Source: Erpobdella octoculata
Taxonomy: Eukaryota > Annelida > Clitellata > Hirudinida > Erpobdellidae
DNA length: 64,000 nt
Direction: 5' to 3'
NCBI GenBank assembly: GCA_963978895.1
Contig: OZ022239.1
Span: forward strand, 13,196,274-13,260,273
The position numbers and the translations under genes were made by a program. Below, piece by piece: positions 61,295 to 64,000 of the stretch (the first letter of the stretch is position 1; each line of letters begins with the position of its first letter). A model generated the notes under the pieces. That model had not been told where the DNA came from, did no database searches, and worked only from the letters and a program-made list of their open reading frames with translations.

Positions 61295-64000
61295 CATAAC
61301 ATAACATAACATAAAGGAAATGATGGGCGCAAACTACATGTCTCTATGCCCATATCTAGAATTATATAAAATATTGTTCATATATATGTTCTATAAATAA
61401 ATGTATGTATATATTATTAAAAATCCTTTTTATAGTTGTACATAATGTCGCTTATTTCGAAATGACAGTCGATTAATCTTTTAAATTCGTTAACGTGTTC
61501 GGCTTCTATGATTTTCGAAGGGAGGTTGTTCCAAATTGCAGTCGATCTGGTCAGGAAGAAATATTTTCTGCAGTTGCCGTTGAATCTTTGTGTTTCCAGT
61601 TTGAACTTGTGACCTCTTGTTCTTCTTTCTTCTGATATCTTTATATTAGGAAAACACAAACGTCCTTCTTCGTCTTGAATAAAATTGTAGAGCATGATCA
61701 GGTCCCCTCTCAGTCTTCTGTACTTTAAACAAGGAAGCTTCAAAATTCTCAACCTGTCTTCATATTTCAATCCCTTGCATGCCTTGACCATTTTTGTTGC
61801 TCTCTTCTGGACTCTTTCAATGGCTTCTATGTCTTTTTTCTTCCATGGTGACCACACACTGACTGCATACTCCAATCTGGATCTAACCAAAGCTTTATAA
61901 ATCAATATAAAAGAATCTTTTGTCAAATCTTTAAAATTTCGTGAAATTATACCTAACAGTGAAAAACATTTTTTGATTATTTCATAAATGTGATCTACAA
62001 ATGTTAGTGAACTCTGGAATGTAACACCTAAATCTTTTATTTTGTCAAGAAAATTAAGTTCCACTCCTTCTATATTATATAGCCGACGATCATCTAATTG
62101 GCGTCCATATCTCACCGCAACACATTTACCAGCATTTAGCTTAATTTCCCATTTTTTACTCCAATCTCCTAATGAATTTAAACAGCTCTGCAATATCAAT
62201 CGATCATCACTGCTTTTTATAGTTTTAAATATTTTGGCGTCGTCTGCGTACATAAACAGCTCCGCCGAGTTATTCTTAACTATTTCAAACATATCATTGA
62301 CATAAATTATGTAAAGTAGTGGCCCTAAAACACTACCTTGAGGTACCCCACTTGTAACTTTAAATCTATTAGATGTGCTATTATTAACCCTAACACTACT
62401 TGTTCTGTTTGTTAAATAATCTTTAATCCAATTAATTAAGCCTCCATTGACGCCATAATTTTCTAGTTTATCAATTAACTTTGCATGAGATACACGATCA
62501 AACGCTTTTTCAAAATCCGTATATACCACGTCTATTGTTTCTCCTTTATCTAATGCACTGCTCCACATATCCATCAATTTTAACAACTGAATTGTAGTTG
62601 ACTTTCCTCTCGTAAAGCCGTATTGCCTATAATCTAGAAGCTTATTTCTATCAAAATGTATTATTAATTCATCCTTAATCAATGATTCTAACAGTTTACA
62701 GCAGATACAACTTAAAGAGACTGGCCTATAATTACTTGCAGTATTTTTATCACCTTTCTAATAAACTGGGGTAATGATGGTATACTTCCAATCATCAGGG
62801 ACCATTTGAGCTTGCAGTGATTTGTTGTATAAATTGCTTAAATAGCTAGAAATAGAATTTTTACATTCTATCAGAACCCTTGAAAAAATATTATCTGGTC
62901 CTGCTGATTTGTATTTATTTAATTTATTAATTTTATTTTCGACCGCGTATTTGTTTATTATTACTTCCTCCATTATGTGGACAATAATATTATTGTCAAT
63001 TGTGGGACTTATTTCTAGACTATCATTGCTTATATAAACGCTTTTAAAAAATTCAGCTAAACAATTTGCCATATCAACGTCACAAGTTATAGTTGTTGCA
63101 GACCCGTTTATATCAGTTTTTATCATATATTCTAACTTAGTTTGACAGTTTCTGTTTTTATTTATATGTTGCCAAAAAACCTTAGGATTGGTCTTAATTT
63201 TTTTGGCCAATTTCAGTGTCTCAGCTTCTTTAATTTTATTAATTGATTTCCTTAATTTGTTTCTGATATTTTTAAATTCTGCAAAAATATTATTATCTCT
63301 AGTTCGGATATACTTTTTCCATAGTTTATTTTTTGTCCTACATTGCTCAACCACATTTTTAGGTAATTTTCTTTTATGGCACTTAAATCTTAAAATTCTA
63401 TCAGCATCAATGACAGGAATATAATTCCTAATAGCTTCATTCATTACTTGACAAAAGTAATGCCACATATTGTTAACCGAGTCTTTACTTGCAACATTGT
63501 TATTTATTTCCGACTCATCACAGTACAGATTCTCAATCAAATAATCGTTCATCAAATTATATTTTCCACTGTTAAAATCAAATTTGGATATATTGTTAAT
63601 GGTTTTTGATTTATAAAAGTTTCTAATAAAGGAGAAATTTAACACACAATGATCACTTTTACCTAGTGGGGAGTTATATACTAAATTTTTGATTAAATCG
63701 ACGTCCTCGACTAGAAGCAAGTCTAGAATGGACTGCTTTTGAGATCCGCGACACCTTGTAGATTCCTTAATTAGTTGAGTTAAAAAATTATCATTTAAAA
63801 AGTTGATCAGTTTATCTTCAGATGACTTAAAATTTGATTTGTAAGTATTATTTTTCCAGTCAACGTTTGGAAAGTTAAAATCTCCAATTATTAATTTTAC
63901 TCCTATTTTAGATTGGAAAGCTTCTAACAGTAAAAATAAATTATTATTATTTTCTCTACCTGAATTCGGACTCCTATAGATAATAAGAATAAAAATATCA
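61295..64000 (-). mobile_element. CR1/jockey-like LINE, nearly intact, cut by window end
   Basis: Read from 64000 down: endonuclease end (LIIGDFNFPNVDW, SILDLLLVEDV, GKSDHCVLNFSF), a linker, then RT (KSAGPDNIFSRVLIECKNSI, ITPVY, then a TAG at about 62758 where KKGDK is usual, NYRPVSLSC, YGFTRGKSTT, VVYTDFEKAFDRVSH, SGVPQGSVLGPLLYIIYVND, ELFMYADDAKIFKT, LNAGKCVAVRYG). The C-terminal part has RSRLEYAVSVWSPW and FFLTRSTAIWNNLPSKI, with the stop at 61417. One nonsense codon is the only break seen. The 3' UTR ends in a short (ATGTT)n tail at about 61295-61316. A young copy; the 5' part lies outside. Confidence 0.9.

Noticed and set aside
61294..61316. AACAT repeats as a telomere-like or CRISPR-like array
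   Set aside because: Only four to five units at the 3' end of a LINE; fits a retrotransposon tail.

Overview
The window is nuclear DNA from an animal. It is strongly AT-rich, its genes are split by short introns with GT/AG borders, and it is crowded with retrotransposons, DNA transposons, Helitrons and very long microsatellites. It looks like an invertebrate. A cnidarian or lophotrochozoan would fit, but nothing here fixes the species. All host genes recognised are on the minus strand.

The main result is a cluster of spliced genes, invisible as long open frames, encoding secreted proteins built from ADF-H (actin-depolymerising factor/cofilin homology) domains. I rebuilt them exon by exon; every junction keeps frame. 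Gene A (15850-17599) encodes a signal peptide plus two ADF-H domains (336 aa). Gene B (5917-14403) encodes two ADF-H domains followed by a glycine-rich tail made of 12 small phase-0 exons with the theme G-G-G-F-L-L-x-G-G. Its own start and signal exon are not visible, and a LINE fragment fills the place where they should be. Genes C1 (31039-34689) and C2 (40142-45009) are tandem copies of a one-domain secreted version. C2 is intact (166 aa); C1 carries a 10-bp duplication in exon 3 that breaks the frame. All six domains share one exon pattern (phases 0-1, 1-2, 2-0), so the cluster grew by domain and gene duplication. ADF/cofilin proteins are normally intracellular actin regulators, so a secreted family with a modular glycine-rich tail is unusual.

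The only familiar conserved gene is a complete ten-exon TATDN3-type TatD metal-dependent nuclease (50193-52341, 259 aa) with all expected metal ligands.

Layout. 0.4-5.6 kb: LINE debris and a short retroposon. 5.9-17.6 kb: genes B and A, with Helitron, LINE and (TA)n insertions in introns. 18.1-23.1 kb: a GGCCCG-rich repeat, a tRNA-derived SINE, and a long LINE with an intact 785-codon RT frame. 23-25 kb: simple repeats and a hairpin. 25.2-48.1 kb: a tandem segmental duplication carrying C1 and C2. Each copy received different later insertions: Helitron, hAT/ZMYM, pogo and a SAP-domain ORF in the first; Ty3/gypsy and a hAT element in the second. 48.2-50.1 kb: a GTT array, a pogo relic and a SAP relic. 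50.2-52.3 kb: TATDN3. 52.3-57.5 kb: mostly featureless, with a 38-bp perfect inverted repeat, a Helitron end and a possible membrane-protein exon. 57.6-59.5 kb: two giant tetranucleotide arrays. 61.3-64 kb: a nearly intact LINE on the minus strand running off the window.

The duplicated C1/C2 segments act as each other's empty site. They show which insertions came after the duplication and give the exact borders of one Helitron.
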